Origin: Daucus carota subsp. sativus
Taxonomy: Eukaryota > Streptophyta > Magnoliopsida > Apiales > Apiaceae
Assembly (NCBI RefSeq): GCF_001625215.2
Contig: NC_030385.2
Span: 4,643,135-4,707,134, forward strand
DNA: 64,000 nt
Direction of reading: 5' to 3'
In this document: in pieces, positions 23,564 to 34,985 of the stretch
Layout: the number at the start of each line of letters is the position of its first letter
Numbering within the stretch: the first letter of the stretch is position 1
Translations under genes and position numbers: made by a program
The notes under the pieces: model-generated
Seen by the model: the letters and a program-made list of their open reading frames with translations, nothing else
Database searches by the model: none
What the model was told of the DNA's origin: nothing

Positions 23564-25647
23564 ATGGCGGAAGAAGCAAAAACCCAGATAATTGACGAGA
23601 CTAATAAGGACCCATCTGCACAAGACATGGAGCTTGAACCTCAGGCGCCTGTATCCGATCAAACTGACGGCGATGTGGCTGAGAACGGTGGCAAACGAAA
23701 GAGAGATGATGCTGATGAATCAGAGGATCAGAATGGTGAAGGGGAAAACGGGTCGGGTTTAAAAGGCCCGGTGAAATTGGGGTTCAAGAGTTTTGCAACA
23801 GCTGTTGAGATGTTTGATTATTTCTTCGCTTTCTTGCATAGTTGGTCCCCAAATATTAATATCAACAAGGTACTTACTAATTTTTTAATGATTTCATAGT
23901 GGTTGTGCAATTTAGATAGAATTGATTTGGTTTTTCTCGAGTGTTATAATCATGAATGAGCGGCAAGCCCGCAACTTTATTAAGTGTCTGCAAACGATGA
24001 GGCATTAGATGTATGCAATGTGTAAATCTATGAAATTTGATTTATTGCTGCGATTCCTACAGATGAAAAGTTAGTACCTTCAGTCATAATTTGTTAGATT
24101 GTTGATGCGACTTATAGTAATGAGCCATGTACTCTGATAATATATGAATGAATCCATGTAGTTTTCGGGTAGTCCCTGTCTAGTTACAACCCTGCTGTCT
24201 GTAAGCGTAATCTCTTAGCGGCATCGTAGGTTGTACATGTTCAATGTGTCCAATTTTACAACTTTATGGAATTTTGACACTTGTGTACGTGATAGAGCTT
24301 TTCTCTTAAATTGTGGTATGTCTTATTTAAAGTTTGAGTTTTGGTTCTTGGTGTGCTTTTTGTTTGTGAAAATTTTTTAGATTCATTGCAAATGCAAGTA
24401 AAGACCGTGGCCGCTTGTAGTTTTGTTTTCTCAACCAGAGGAGAGATGTCTACTAGATTGGATTTCTTGTGTAGTTGGTAAGGGTATGGAGGATAGAATG
24501 CAGTCATGGAAGTTATTATTATATATGTCAAGGCAACTTACTCTTCCTTACTAGCAGTATGAATAAGTGTTTAGACCCATAGAGTTACCTCCTTTTCTTT
24601 GTTAGTTGTCTCTGTTTACTATCAGAGTTGGTCCATGTCTCACATTTTCTCCAAATCAGTTTGAGCATCAGCAGACTCAAGTATCAACTGTCTGATTAAC
24701 TATTTGGCAGTTGAGATCTAGAATTTCATCTAACCTCTTACGCCTATTAGTCAAGGAATGAAAGCTCCTCATCTGCATAATTGGTGTTGGGAAAAGTTAT
24801 ATCCATTCCTAATAATTGTAGGTGCTGAAGCGAAATTTGCATCCACACCTGATAGGTAATTGAAATTAGTAAGATCTTAACCATGACAATTATATCACAG
24901 TTTTAAGTCGTGCAACATCGCGAATCGGGGAAGTAGTGTTTCTTTTTGGTTTGTAGTTTCAAGTCATCATGAATTGTAATGCTTGTACTGAATTGTTGCT
25001 TAATTATTTTTGATCAAAAGACAGACTTCATAGGCATCTCTTCCTTGGACTGTAAAACTACTGAATTTTGTTACAAAAGAGAGCAAGTAAAAATCTTTTT
25101 GTAAATTACAGAGTGTGCAATTGCTTTATGTTATCTGCTATTATAAGCATCTGTCTTGCTAGCACAATGGTTTTAGGTTAGGATTTCGTCCATGCATATT
25201 TGCATCTGATTCAGCCATTCAGGTGTATTTTATTATTGCCTGTGAAAATATAGATATTCAAGATTGCTTACTCGGGTTTTGTATGTGGGCGTGAGGGATT
25301 GAGTTGCCTACTTATCCTTAACTGTTTGCCTTTTGCAGTATGAGCACGTGATGTTGCTTGAGTTGCTGCAGAAGGGTCATCAGGAGCCAGAGAAGAAAAT
25401 CGGTGATGGTATTAGTTCCTTCCAAGTCCGGTATCATCCAGAATTCAAAAGTCGTTGTTTCTTCCTAATTAGGAATGACGATTCTGTTGACGATTTCAGC
25501 TTCAGGAAGTGTGTGGACCACATACTTCCTCTGCCAGAAAACATGCAGCTGAAACCTGATGTCAACAAAGCACTAGGTGGACGCGGTGGTGGTGGAAGAG
25601 GTTGGCGTGGTCGTGGCCGCGGAAGAGGTGGTAAACCTAGAAATTGA
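23564..25647 (+). CDS. DCL-domain (DUF3223) protein with RGG-type tail
   Basis: Two exons, 23564-23869 and 25339-25647, join in phase 0 (AAG|GTACTT donor, TTTTGCAG acceptor) for 204 residues. The first 67 residues are acidic and disordered, with a basic KRKR patch at 44-47 that could be a nuclear signal. The DCL/DUF3223 domain spans about 70-175 and includes YEHVMLLELLQKGHQEPEKK across and after the intron, then FQVRYHPEFKSRCFFLIRND and FSFRKCVDHI. The last 25 residues are glycine/arginine repeats (GGGGRGWRGRGRGRGG), suggesting RNA contact. Tomato DCL acts in plastid rRNA processing. This member has no obvious transit peptide, so a nuclear or nucleolar role is an inference. The single intron is 1,469 bp. 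Confidence 0.85.
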
Positions 25648-26052
25648 GATGGCAATATCATTCTAGTGCTAGGCAGTTGTGTTATTTTTGCTGTGTAACA
25701 TTATCTATCATGTTATTTAAATTTTGAACTGTCAGGAACAAATGATACTTGAGGTACTGTTTTTCTTTTATCTTATTGTTCAATTTCTCTTTCTATATTT
25801 TCTAAATATTTTGAACTGTATCTTAGTTTTTTACTTAAATGACAAGAACGGTAGTAGTGTAACACCTTTATTGTAAGGGATAATGAGCTTTATTACAATA
25901 ATGTGAACTCCAAAATCAGAGTTCTTAATTTAACGCAGGCAAAACTTAGAATTAAGATAACCAAGACCAATTTGTGTTAAATCTGACATACAAATTAAGA
26001 ACGCCTTTCGGTAAATGAATTTTACAAACTTAGAATAAGATATAAGTTTAAT

Positions 26053-26457
26053 TGCAGGCAAAACTAGGAGATTTGTAGGAGCTGTTCCAGTCCTAGAAGC
26101 AGCTAGCAGGCATTTGGAAGCTATGTTATGGTCGCATGAGGTATCAGATGGTCCTGTGATTATAGAATCTGATTCACTCCTGAGTGTTGAAGCTATCAAT
26201 CATGGCCATGACAATGTTCTGAAAAATGGAGATCTAGTGCAGCAATGTCAAGAAATGCTTGGAAATCATGGTAGGATCTCACTTAGTCACGTTAAAAAAC
26301 AAGCGAATAAGGTAGCCCATAATCTGGTTAGGTTTCCTTGTGAGCCTAATTGTTTGATTGTTTTATTGTTTTCCCGTCTCCTCCATCATGTTTGTTGGAG
26401 ACAATATTGTCAGATGTTTTCGAGGTTAAATAAAATTCTCATTCTCAAAAAAAAAAA
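26053..26457 (+). mobile_element. 5'-truncated LINE (L1-type) with RNase H domain, young
   Basis: A perfect 15-bp target duplication AGATATAAGTTTAAT flanks it (26038-26052 and 26458-26472), and it ends in a 12-base A run. The frame contains VIIESDSLLSVEAINHG and then HVKKQANKVAHNLVR, the RNase H domain found at the 3' end of many plant L1 elements. It has no stop inside the RNase H part. It lies about 400 bp past the DCL-domain gene, in the same orientation. Confidence 0.9.
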
Positions 26458-26472
26458 AGATATAAGTTTAAT

Positions 26473-27608
26473 ATATTATAAATATAAAAAACATATTCTG
26501 GAATATACAAAAATTATTTTCTAATTAAGAATTGAGGATACGTTTCATGTAGATTTATAACCGAAACACTTTTTGCAATTACACACTGGGACTGGGCAGC
26601 AGTTTTACAACGGTGAATAAATGCATCTTAATTCAGGTTCGTTCGTAATAGTCCTATCCATATAGCCACGATTAAATTCCACCATAAACTGTCAAAAATG
26701 ATTGTACTCGCATACGGACGGTAACGCTTTGCCATGAAATAAGCTTTATGTACCGTTAATTGTTAACAATAATATAGAGTCTTGCAAGTACTCTACACTC
26801 TACAGTCTACTGTGAGTCGGCGCCTTGCACGGGAGAACATAGAAATTGTCATGCAAAATTACTAAGAGGGGACACGTAAACACAAGAGCCAATGGCTTAG
26901 AATAAAAATTGACTGAATAGTGAATATACAATCCGATCTAATGATGATGTTATTGGAATCGTGAATCAGGTGCAATAAGTACTTATTCTGTTGAGCAGCT
27001 CATCTTGCCCAGTTTTGGAAACATAAACAACTAAGCCGTCTTTGTGTTCTGTGTTGTATCACAGAGAGTAGTAGTCGATCTTATGGCGAATTTTTAAGCA
27101 CAATTGTTGTATCGATGCACACATTCTTGCTGCATATTTAGATGTAGTCATGAATTTACACCAAAAAGAACACCTATATAGCCGAATGTGCAGAAGGACA
27201 TTTTATAGTGCACGAAAATTCCACATCATTATTATATTAAACATATAATATACTTTATTTATGATAATATAAAATAATAGTAACATGTAATATTTTGAAA
27301 AAAAGCGAATAATATAGTAAATACTTTATGAGCAAAATACATTCCATATTCAGCAACTTTTACATAATCGGTATTTTAAACCATTTTAGTCCATCGTTTC
27401 ATCTAATTACACTGTTAAAACCTTGGAATGTTGTTGCAATTTCTGAAAATTATTGTTTTGCTAAAAATATACAAATATATGAGCGGATTTAAAATGATTT
27501 CATCCAAAAAACATTAACTTTTAAATTTATAAAATACTTTATAATTTTATAATTTATAAAAAGAAAAGATATGGAGAAAATTTTAGGGATACAAGACTGT
27601 ATGTAATG
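26473..27608. other. AT-rich intergenic DNA, no gene recognised
   Basis: No domain-like ORF or clear repeat was found. The part near 26570-27000 is less AT-rich but unassigned. Confidence 0.4.
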
Positions 27609-27610
27609 TA

Positions 27611-27885
27611 CTCCTTTGATCTAGGATGTTTGACTTTTTACACGTATATTTAGGAGGTTTCACCATGTAGAACGTTTGTAATAAAAATATTTATATTTTT
27701 TTTTGAAAAAGAAAAATATTTATGTTATATTTTTATTCAGAAATTTTTTTTAGAAAAATATCAATATGTGGCCAAACCTCCTAAACTTACATGCAAAAAA
27801 TCAAACGCAGAAAATTTTTTTAGAAAAATATTAATATGTGACCAAACCTCCTAAACTTATGCGTAAAAAATCAAACGCAAAGCTC
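27611..27885. mobile_element. Degenerate foldback MITE with internal duplication
   Basis: The left part reads CTCCTTTGATCTAGG and then GTTTGACTTTTTACACG. The right part mirrors it (TGCGTAAAAAATCAAACGC). A segment of about 62 bp containing CCAAACCTCCTAAACTTA occurs twice in tandem near the right end. The right terminus is not clearly intact. Confidence 0.5.
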
Positions 27886-28185
27886 CGTTATTCTCCACCG
27901 GCCCTATATAATGGAATGGACTTAGAGAGAGTACATGTACTCTTATTATTTTTGGTGTGATCAATTACTACTACTCAATTACTCCAAGTAATCGTATTTG
28001 AATTTCTCAACCTATGATATCATTGGAACTAATCATAAAAACTGACACAGTAATCGATGCTAATGTTGATAAGATTATAGTGAATGGATGTCTCTCATAA
28101 AATAAAAATCTATGTGCATGCATGTACATTCATCCATAACTATAAGACGGCACACGTTCTAAACTGAACGCCACAGTAATTATTA

Positions 28186-28489
28186 CTCCCTCCGTCCCTA
28201 TTTATCTGTCCACTTTGGAAGTAAAAATTTGTCCCTATATATCTGTCCATTTATACTTTCAAAACTAATTTAATGATAGTTTTTCAAATATATCTTCATA
28301 ATTTCAATTTTCAAGGCTTGACTTATTTAAAACTTGGTTGAATTCATGTTTTCAAGACATAAAGTAGGGGTATTCCACCATTTTCAAGATATTAATTAGA
28401 GTTATTTAATGGAAAAGTTTACACAATCAAGTATTCCTTGGTATGTGTTTTTTTTTCCAAAATGGACAGATAAAAAGGGACGGAGGGAG
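28186..28489. mobile_element. Stowaway-like MITE in the RKD promoter
   Basis: The ends are CTCCCTCCGTCCCTATTTAT and its near-perfect complement, with TA at 28184-28185 and 28490-28491. The right end lies about 75 bp upstream of the TATA-like box of the RKD gene. Confidence 0.9.
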
Positions 28490-28562
28490 TACATTAATTA
28501 CCCTAATTACCACTTTCCTATTCACGCTCCTCCCTCCCGTCTTTTCCCAAGAAATACACTCT

Positions 28563-28570
28563 CTATATAA
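28563..28570 (+). promoter_or_regulatory. TATA-like box of the RKD gene
   Basis: CTATATAA lies 114 bp upstream of the ATG, at a plausible spacing for a core promoter with a short leader. Confidence 0.5.
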
Positions 28571-28683
28571 TCATCCCACCATGTAATCATAGATATCTAT
28601 TCTCTTCATTCCATGCTAATTAAATTAAGAGCTTTCTTTCATATTAGACCTACCTGATCAACACTTGAAATCAAACTTGAAGA

Positions 28684-30081
28684 ATGTCAAGTCTTGAGCC
28701 TTGGAATGCATGGTCAAATCATCAAGTTGAAGCTAAACAAGAGTTTGCTCAAGACTTGTCCTTCCCGAGCCAATGCAGGTAGTAAAAACTTTGTGGTTTT
28801 CCTTGTCTTTGGTACTACATGAGAGTCTTGTTTTCTGTTTGGTTGACGATAATAATAATGGGTTTTTTTGTGTTATTTTGAACATCAAGTCAAGTAGATG
28901 TTCAGTGGGATTTCGGCATGCAAGAGAGTGAAAAATTCACCAGCTTTCCCTTGCTGGACATGTTTGAATACAGTGATCCTCTTTATGCATCTTTGGACAT
29001 TGTTCCAGCTGAAGAGAATACTACTCTCATGCAAGGTAATCCATATATTTTTCTTTCTTCTTTTTTTTTTTTTTTTTGGCTAATTGATTACACATGCACA
29101 CCCGGGAGTCGAACTCCTGACCTCCCGCAGGGGGTACCAGAGCTCAAACACTGCACCAACACCGCAACACCTTGTTGGCGTAATTGATATATTTTTCATT
29201 GGTTCTTGAGTGGACTGTTTATTCTTTTGTACAAGTTATTTCTTTTGTTCCATTCTGCAGATGATCTGGAGTACTTTTTTTGGAAACTGGATGATGAAGT
29301 CATGGGGGGTTTTCGCGATTTTCCATTCAAATATGATGAGCCTCCATTGTTACTATCGTATGATAGTAGTGATAGTAATAATGTTACTAATGGGGATATG
29401 AATGGTAGTGGTGATCAAGAGGAGGAAGACAAGAAAAAGAGGATTAGTAGTTGTAGGAATGTGGCAAAGGGTCAAAGAAGCAGTAATGTGTTGACAAAGG
29501 AAGAGATTTCCAAGTACTTTTACATGCCAATAACACAAGCTGCAAAGGAGCTTAATATTGGACTGACACTTTTGAAGAAAAGGTGCAGGGAGCTAGGGAT
29601 CCCCAGGTGGCCTCATCGAAAACTCATGAGCATTCAAACGCTCATCAGAAATGTCAAGGTTCAACTAAGTTATCTCTTATTGTTAAGAATGAAATGTATA
29701 ATTAATGTGAGTCCTGTTTGTGATGAATGAATTTGTTTGGATGTGTAGGAACTGGAAAAGGAAGAAGACGGGGGAGAGAAGCTGAGGCAAGCGGTAGGGA
29801 TGTTGGAGCAAGAGAAGAAGTTGCTGGAAAAATCTCCGAATTTGAAACTGATGGAAAACACAAAGAGGCTAAGACAAGCTTGTTTTAAGGCCAATTATAA
29901 GAGAAGGAAGAACATGATGGATACTGAATCAGCATCGCGGGAAATGATTGTGGATGGCCGAGATCATTTTGATCAGTATTCATTACCTTTTGCTGACCCT
30001 GTTGCACTTCCTGATCAACAGGCCACGGTTGCAAGGGATGGCATTGAAGAAGATGTGAAACCATGGATTAACATTTTCTAA
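28684..30081 (+). CDS. RKD: RWP-RK domain transcription factor, RKD type
   Basis: Four coding exons join in phase: 28684-28778, 28890-29035, 29261-29658 and 29749-30081, giving 323 residues. The acidic N-terminal half includes WNAWSNHQ and a serine/asparagine run. The RWP-RK domain lies at about 158-212, with [20 protein letters not shown] and RWPHRK at 196-201. A leucine-rich coiled coil follows (about 214-255) and a basic KANYKRRK stretch. The absence of a PB1 domain and the small size fit RKD rather than NIN-like proteins. RKD factors act in egg-cell identity and early embryo patterning. Intron 2 contains a SINE (29054-29186). The gene is convergent with the plastid MDH gene, with 635 bp between stop codons. 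Confidence 0.9.
29054..29186 (-). mobile_element. tRNA-derived SINE in intron 2 of the RKD gene
   Basis: A perfect 11-bp duplication ATATATTTTTC (29043-29053 and 29187-29197) flanks it. On the minus strand it carries an A-box-like TTGGTGCAGTG, a B box AGTTCGACTCCC and a poly(A) tail. Confidence 0.85.
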
Positions 30082-30716
30082 TTCTTATTGCTCTAGTGGT
30101 ATCATGTTTTAAGTCATTAAATCAGTCTAGCTAGTACATACATGGAGTTAAGGCATGTAGATACACATCCTAGTTGTTATCAGGATCAGTTGCTCTTAGT
30201 ATGAATTGATTCATATTGGCCAGTTTCCAGTAACAGTTAATCAGCAGTCTCAGCTCTCAATGTAACTAATGTGTAGCCTGTTTAAATTTAGTGGATAAAT
30301 AAATTAGTTGTAATCATACTTGGTACAGTTCTACATATATTCACATTTAAGATCCTATTCTGAAATAAGAACAGAGCAGCTTAGGGTAGTATGAGAAAAG
30401 CTTAAGTCATCGATTAAATGTGATTCTGTTTTGGAGCAAGAACAGAACAGTGTAGGGTAGTATGCGAAGAGCTTAACCTTTGGATGGAAAGTCAAGAATA
30501 ACACAAGGGAACAAAATAATTATCCAGATTTAGCATGCGACACGGCAGTCAGTGCCTAGATTGGCTACATGCTCTTGCCCATAAGAATAAAGTTATACAA
30601 GACTGGTATATCAAAATTGCCGGAGTACTCTGAAAAAACTGATGCTTATGCACTACTGTCGAGTTCATCTCATTATGCCAAACTCTGTATTATTCTCTAT
30701 ATGTTGTATATCAGTT

Positions 30717-31946
30717 TCAAGCAGCCACTGGTTGCTTCTGGGCGAAAGCTATGCCCTTCTCAATGCTGGCCTTCAGTTCAGGTTTCAGGGCTTCAAGAGC
30801 TTTTTGCTCATATTCAGTCAATCCTTGGAGGTCAGATTGAATAACAGCTTCCACCCCATTCTTTCCCAGTTTAATCCTTGATGCAAAGTAAGGAAGTTCA
30901 GTCAACTCTGACTGGACAAAAGCACACTCATAAACGTCACTATCTCCATCAAGAGCACGGAGAGAGGACTCCACAAATCTTGCTGCAGCATATGCCATGG
31001 AAAGTGTAGCAGATCCTGCCCCAGCTTTTGCCTCCACAACTTCTGTTCCAGCATTTTGGATCCTGACTGTTAGCTCTTGCACTTCTTCATCAGAGAAACT
31101 GACTGAAGGTTTTGTCTTTGACAGTATTGGCAGAATGGTGATTCCAGCATGTCCTCCAATAACTGGGACATCAACATCTATAAGCCTTAGGTTTTTCTTC
31201 TGAGCAACAAATGTGTTGGCTCTCACAACATCTAAAGTGGTCACACCAAACAGCTTCTTTGGATCATAAACACCCTTCTGCTGCAAAACTTCTGCAGCAA
31301 TGGGCACGGTGGAATTGACTGGGTTGCTGATGATATGAATGAAAGCATTCGGGCAATTATCAGCAACAGCCTCTACCAGGTTCTTCACTATACTAGCATT
31401 AATGTTGAACAGGTCATCACGGGTCATACCAGGCTTCCTTGGAACTCCTGCAGGTATGACTACCACATCTACGCCTTTCAGTGCATTGCCTAATTCCGAC
31501 TGTCCAGTAAAATCCAAAACTTGAGAGGGAGTGTTGCAATGACTAAGATCAGCTGCAACTCCCTTAACATTTGCTATATCGTAAAGATGGAGGGATGAAA
31601 CTAACGGGGACATCTTTATGAGAAGTGACAGTGGCTGGCCTATACCACCTGCAGCTCCAAGAACTGCCACCTTGAAGGAGGCCTGGATCTGAGGGTTAAC
31701 AGAAGCCCTCTGGCTTGGACTTTGGGACTTGCTTACAAATGATGCTCGAAGCGCTGCACTGCTGTTCTTTCCCGAAAAAGATGAGTCCAAGTCACAGCCT
31801 ATAGGTGCAACTGCCTTAAGGCCACTGAAACTTTTAAGGTTGTTGCATCTTGCACTAAAGACCTTTGATTGTGAAAGTGGACTTGCTTTGGAGCCATATG
31901 ACAATGTTGATCCAGCAGAAAAAGTAGTTGCAGATGTTGCTGCCAT
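30717..31946 (-). CDS. pNAD-MDH: Plastidic NAD-dependent malate dehydrogenase
   Basis: The coding region is one uninterrupted exon of 409 residues. The chosen ATG at 31946 starts [15 protein letters not shown], a serine/alanine-rich transit peptide of roughly 80-90 residues. The mature enzyme carries the NAD loop GAAGGIG at 97-103, the substrate-loop motif [16 protein letters not shown] (Arg170 and Arg176), [20 protein letters not shown] (Asp239, Arg242) and the catalytic His266 in IGGHAG. It interconverts malate and oxaloacetate with NAD in plastids. In Arabidopsis the plastid enzyme is needed for embryo and chloroplast development. A 5' leader intron (31955-33653) is inferred. The ORF extends 11 codons upstream of the chosen start, but that part overlaps the predicted intron acceptor, so the internal ATG is preferred. 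Confidence 0.95.
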   Translation of the reverse strand: MAATSATTFSAGSTLSYGSKASPLSQSKVFSARCNNLKSFSGLKAVAPIGCDLDSSFSGKNSSAALRASFVSKSQSPSQRASVNPQIQASFKVAVLGAAGGIGQPLSLLIKMSPLVSSLHLYDIANVKGVAADLSHCNTPSQVLDFTGQSELGNALKGVDVVVIPAGVPRKPGMTRDDLFNINASIVKNLVEAVADNCPNAFIHIISNPVNSTVPIAAEVLQQKGVYDPKKLFGVTTLDVVRANTFVAQKKNLRLIDVDVPVIGGHAGITILPILSKTKPSVSFSDEEVQELTVRIQNAGTEVVEAKAGAGSATLSMAYAAARFVESSLRALDGDSDVYECAFVQSELTELPYFASRIKLGKNGVEAVIQSDLQGLTEYEQKALEALKPELKASIEKGIAFAQKQPVAA

Positions 31947-33750
31947 CCTGGGCTCTGCGGACAGAATTTTTATTAGCATATATTAACAGACCGTCTTAAA
32001 TGGACAAGAATAAAGTGACCAAGCTGCATGGATGATGATCTCTGGTGATTTATTAATGATACAAAACACGCTATACAGTATCAGTAAAGTAACATAACAA
32101 AGTAGATCAAATGGTTTATACAAATTAGCCGGTGTACGACAGTCCTTTTACTGATTGAACAAGAGAAAAAAAACTTCAAATAAATTATAATTAGTGATGC
32201 AATAAAATTAGTATCAGTGAAAATGATTGAAGCGGTTGCAATTTATAACTGGACTGACTGTAATATGTCTTCAAATGCATCTTCTTCTTTTTTTGGATAA
32301 GCACATGCATGATGCATCTATTTGCGACGACATATCAAATACTGTTTTTTAAAAGACAATGGAATAGTGTAATTAATATGCATTACAGTAACAGTCAATT
32401 GTTGCCGAGTGTATTTGGATCACCTTATGGTCGATACTCGATAGTGTAGTGTCTGAAGCTTCTTTTTCTTTTCATTATTAAAGTACAGAATTTCTCTCAC
32501 TATGAGAAGCAATATAGAAAAGTAAAATTATACAAGCAAGAATTTCACAACTCCCATTACCAGGTTCAATACAGATATGTATTAGAATGTCATTCCAATT
32601 CCCATTTACCGGGTTCAAATCCAATGAGCCGCACCTAAATTATTCCCTACTTTTTCTCCCAAATTCATCAATACTTTAAACAATTGACAATTGCATGGTG
32701 CAAACTCAAATGGAACAAGCGCAGGGAGAGGGGGGAGGGGGTGAAAACTTCCCTACCTAAAGTAACTACAAGCTCTGTACAACTACATTGATATAACGAG
32801 AGAGATGATATGTGTAGAGAGGAGAAAGAAATGAGATATTTTATTACTTAGAGATTAAGTCACACAGTACTGGAACATATATAGTAGCTATGACATAACA
32901 GAATCAGTTACATTTCACACGGGACTGTTTGGGTGAATGGAATAAGTAGTTTGTGTTGGACTGGTTTACTAGTTGAAGCATAATGACTATATATAGTCTC
33001 ATTAGCCCCTCCTGAAACAGACACCTCCTTTCATTGATCCTCTTCTTCTATTTCTGTAACCACAGCCTTTCCTTCATCTATGTACATATTAGGGGGTCCT
33101 CAAATACAAATACAGGGCGTGTGTAAAATTAATTAATTTTCAATACTATGCCAAACTCTTAATATCAAAAATCCCAAGAATGTAACTAAAATGATGTGAA
33201 GTAATGTCAGGATTGCGCCTACATACATCGGCATAAGCATGATCCATCTAACAAATTAAGCCTCTTCCCAATCATACAATGTTTCGATACTTAAATAGAC
33301 ATGTTAGCATTATCAGAAACAAACTTTTCAACAAAAACTCTCTACCAAATGCTAACAATCACATCCAAAAATGCAGCTTCAATTAAAAAGGGCAAAAAAT
33401 AGTACGAGAAATGAATTTAAGTGGAAATAGCAGATCTGACTGATTCTGACATTTTCAATAGTAATGAATGAAATCAACATAAATGTAACTGAACACAAAT
33501 TACAGGGAATAAAAAAATTCAAACAAGTGGGCACCAATCTGAGCTGATAAAATGGAAGATTCAATACAATTGTGAATTATCAAACAAACATTCAAACACA
33601 AGACTGTGTGTGTTGAAAATGTAGAAGAAGCTACAGACATGGAGAGAATTTACCTTTGTTGGTGAAGTAGGTTAATTTGAACTTTGCGTTTAGGTTTTAT
33701 CTTCCGAGAGACAGAGCAAGACAGAGAGAGAGAGTGTCTGTGCGAGTGTG
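31947..33750 (-). other. Leader exon and 1.7-kb leader intron of pNAD-MDH
   Basis: On the minus strand, a CT-rich leader ends CACCAACAAAG|GTAAATTCTC at 33654/33653, and CTGTCCGCAG|AGCCCAGG precedes the ATG at 31954. The intron would be 1,699 bp and is AT-rich without a recognised element. A TTATAA lies near 33751. Confidence 0.6.
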
Positions 33751-33850
33751 TTATAAGAAAACAGAGTCCTAGATTTCTCAGCCGTCCAACGTTGAACAAA
33801 TCTTACCATCACTTGTTTCAATCTCACACTCTTTTGTTCTGTTTCTGAAT

Positions 33851-34404
33851 GGGTTAAATATCAAAGTGGTTACTGAAGTGGAAGTCATATATCACTTTGC
33901 TCACTAATCTTAACAGGATCTCATTTTAATCATTAAAATCATAATAAATATCAATCAAGTACTTTCAAATTTTAGTACAAGGAGTAAAATTATTATTTAT
34001 AGAGTTTGGCACATTACTTTTCATTACTACCACAACCAATTAAAAGGTTATAACTTTTAGTATTTATGACAATATATTTAGATTTTATCAATTTTATTTA
34101 CTATTTATTTTTAATTAAAACAAAGAAAATATTAATATAATAAAAAATAAATAGTAAATAGACTTTATAAAATCTAAATATATTATCATAAATACTAGAA
34201 GTCATAACAGTTTACTTGGTTGTGTTAGTATTCAAAAATAATGTGTGAAACTCTATAAATAATTTTTTTACTCCTTGAACTATAATTTGGAGGTACTTGA
34301 TTGATATTTATTGTGACTTCAATGATTGAAATGAGACCCCGTTAAGATTAGTGAGCAAATTGATATATGACCTCCACTTCAGTGACCACTTTGATATTTA
34401 ACCC
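33851..34404. mobile_element. Mutator-like foldback MITE with perfect 10-bp duplication
   Basis: The ends are GGGTTAAATATCAAAGTGGT and its exact complement, and the arms remain complementary over most of the 554 bp. GTTTCTGAAT is repeated perfectly at 33841-33850 and 34405-34414. It has no ORF. Confidence 0.85.
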
Positions 34405-34645
34405 GTTTCTGAATGCATTTCTTTATTTTCTTTTGTTTTAAAAAACAACTGAAATTTTGATAAAAATTTATAATATTAGTTATATATATGTAACATATAT
34501 TTTTTTTGAAGAAATATATTTAGCATATAGTAATCATTAAAATAATTAAATCACTCCGGAACCAAATTTAGCGCGAGTGAAAATTTTTCCACTCACCCGA
34601 ACATAATTAATTAGAACAAAATTTTACATAAATTATAATATTATA

Positions 34646-34985
34646 GGGTTAATTTTCAGTTAGGTCACTTCCTGCGTTCAAATATATCGAGTCACTCATT
34701 ACAAAATTGACTCAAATGAGTCACTCATTTGAATTATTTTGTCAAATTTATCACTTTATCGATAGTCAAAATTCTTAAAATATTATATATTGAGTTTCAC
34801 ACATTTTTTTATGAATGATATTACATTCATATGAAAGATTCTGAGTTCTAATATTTTAGATAATATTTTAGACTTTTTAAAAATTATCCACTATTTATTT
34901 TTATTTAAATCAAATAAAGCAATCAAAAAATTAAAAATAAATAGTTGATAAAAATTCCTGATAAATTATGAATCGATAGATTAAT
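34646..34985. repeat. Single arm of another foldback-like repeat
   Basis: It begins GGGTTAATTTTCAGTTAGGTC, like the end of a foldback MITE, but no complementary right end was found nearby. It is likely truncated, and its right limit is a guess. Confidence 0.35.

Noticed and set aside
31947-31979. Upstream extension of the pNAD-MDH frame
   Set aside because: It runs through a good intron acceptor (CCGCAG) and has no ATG better than that at 31946.
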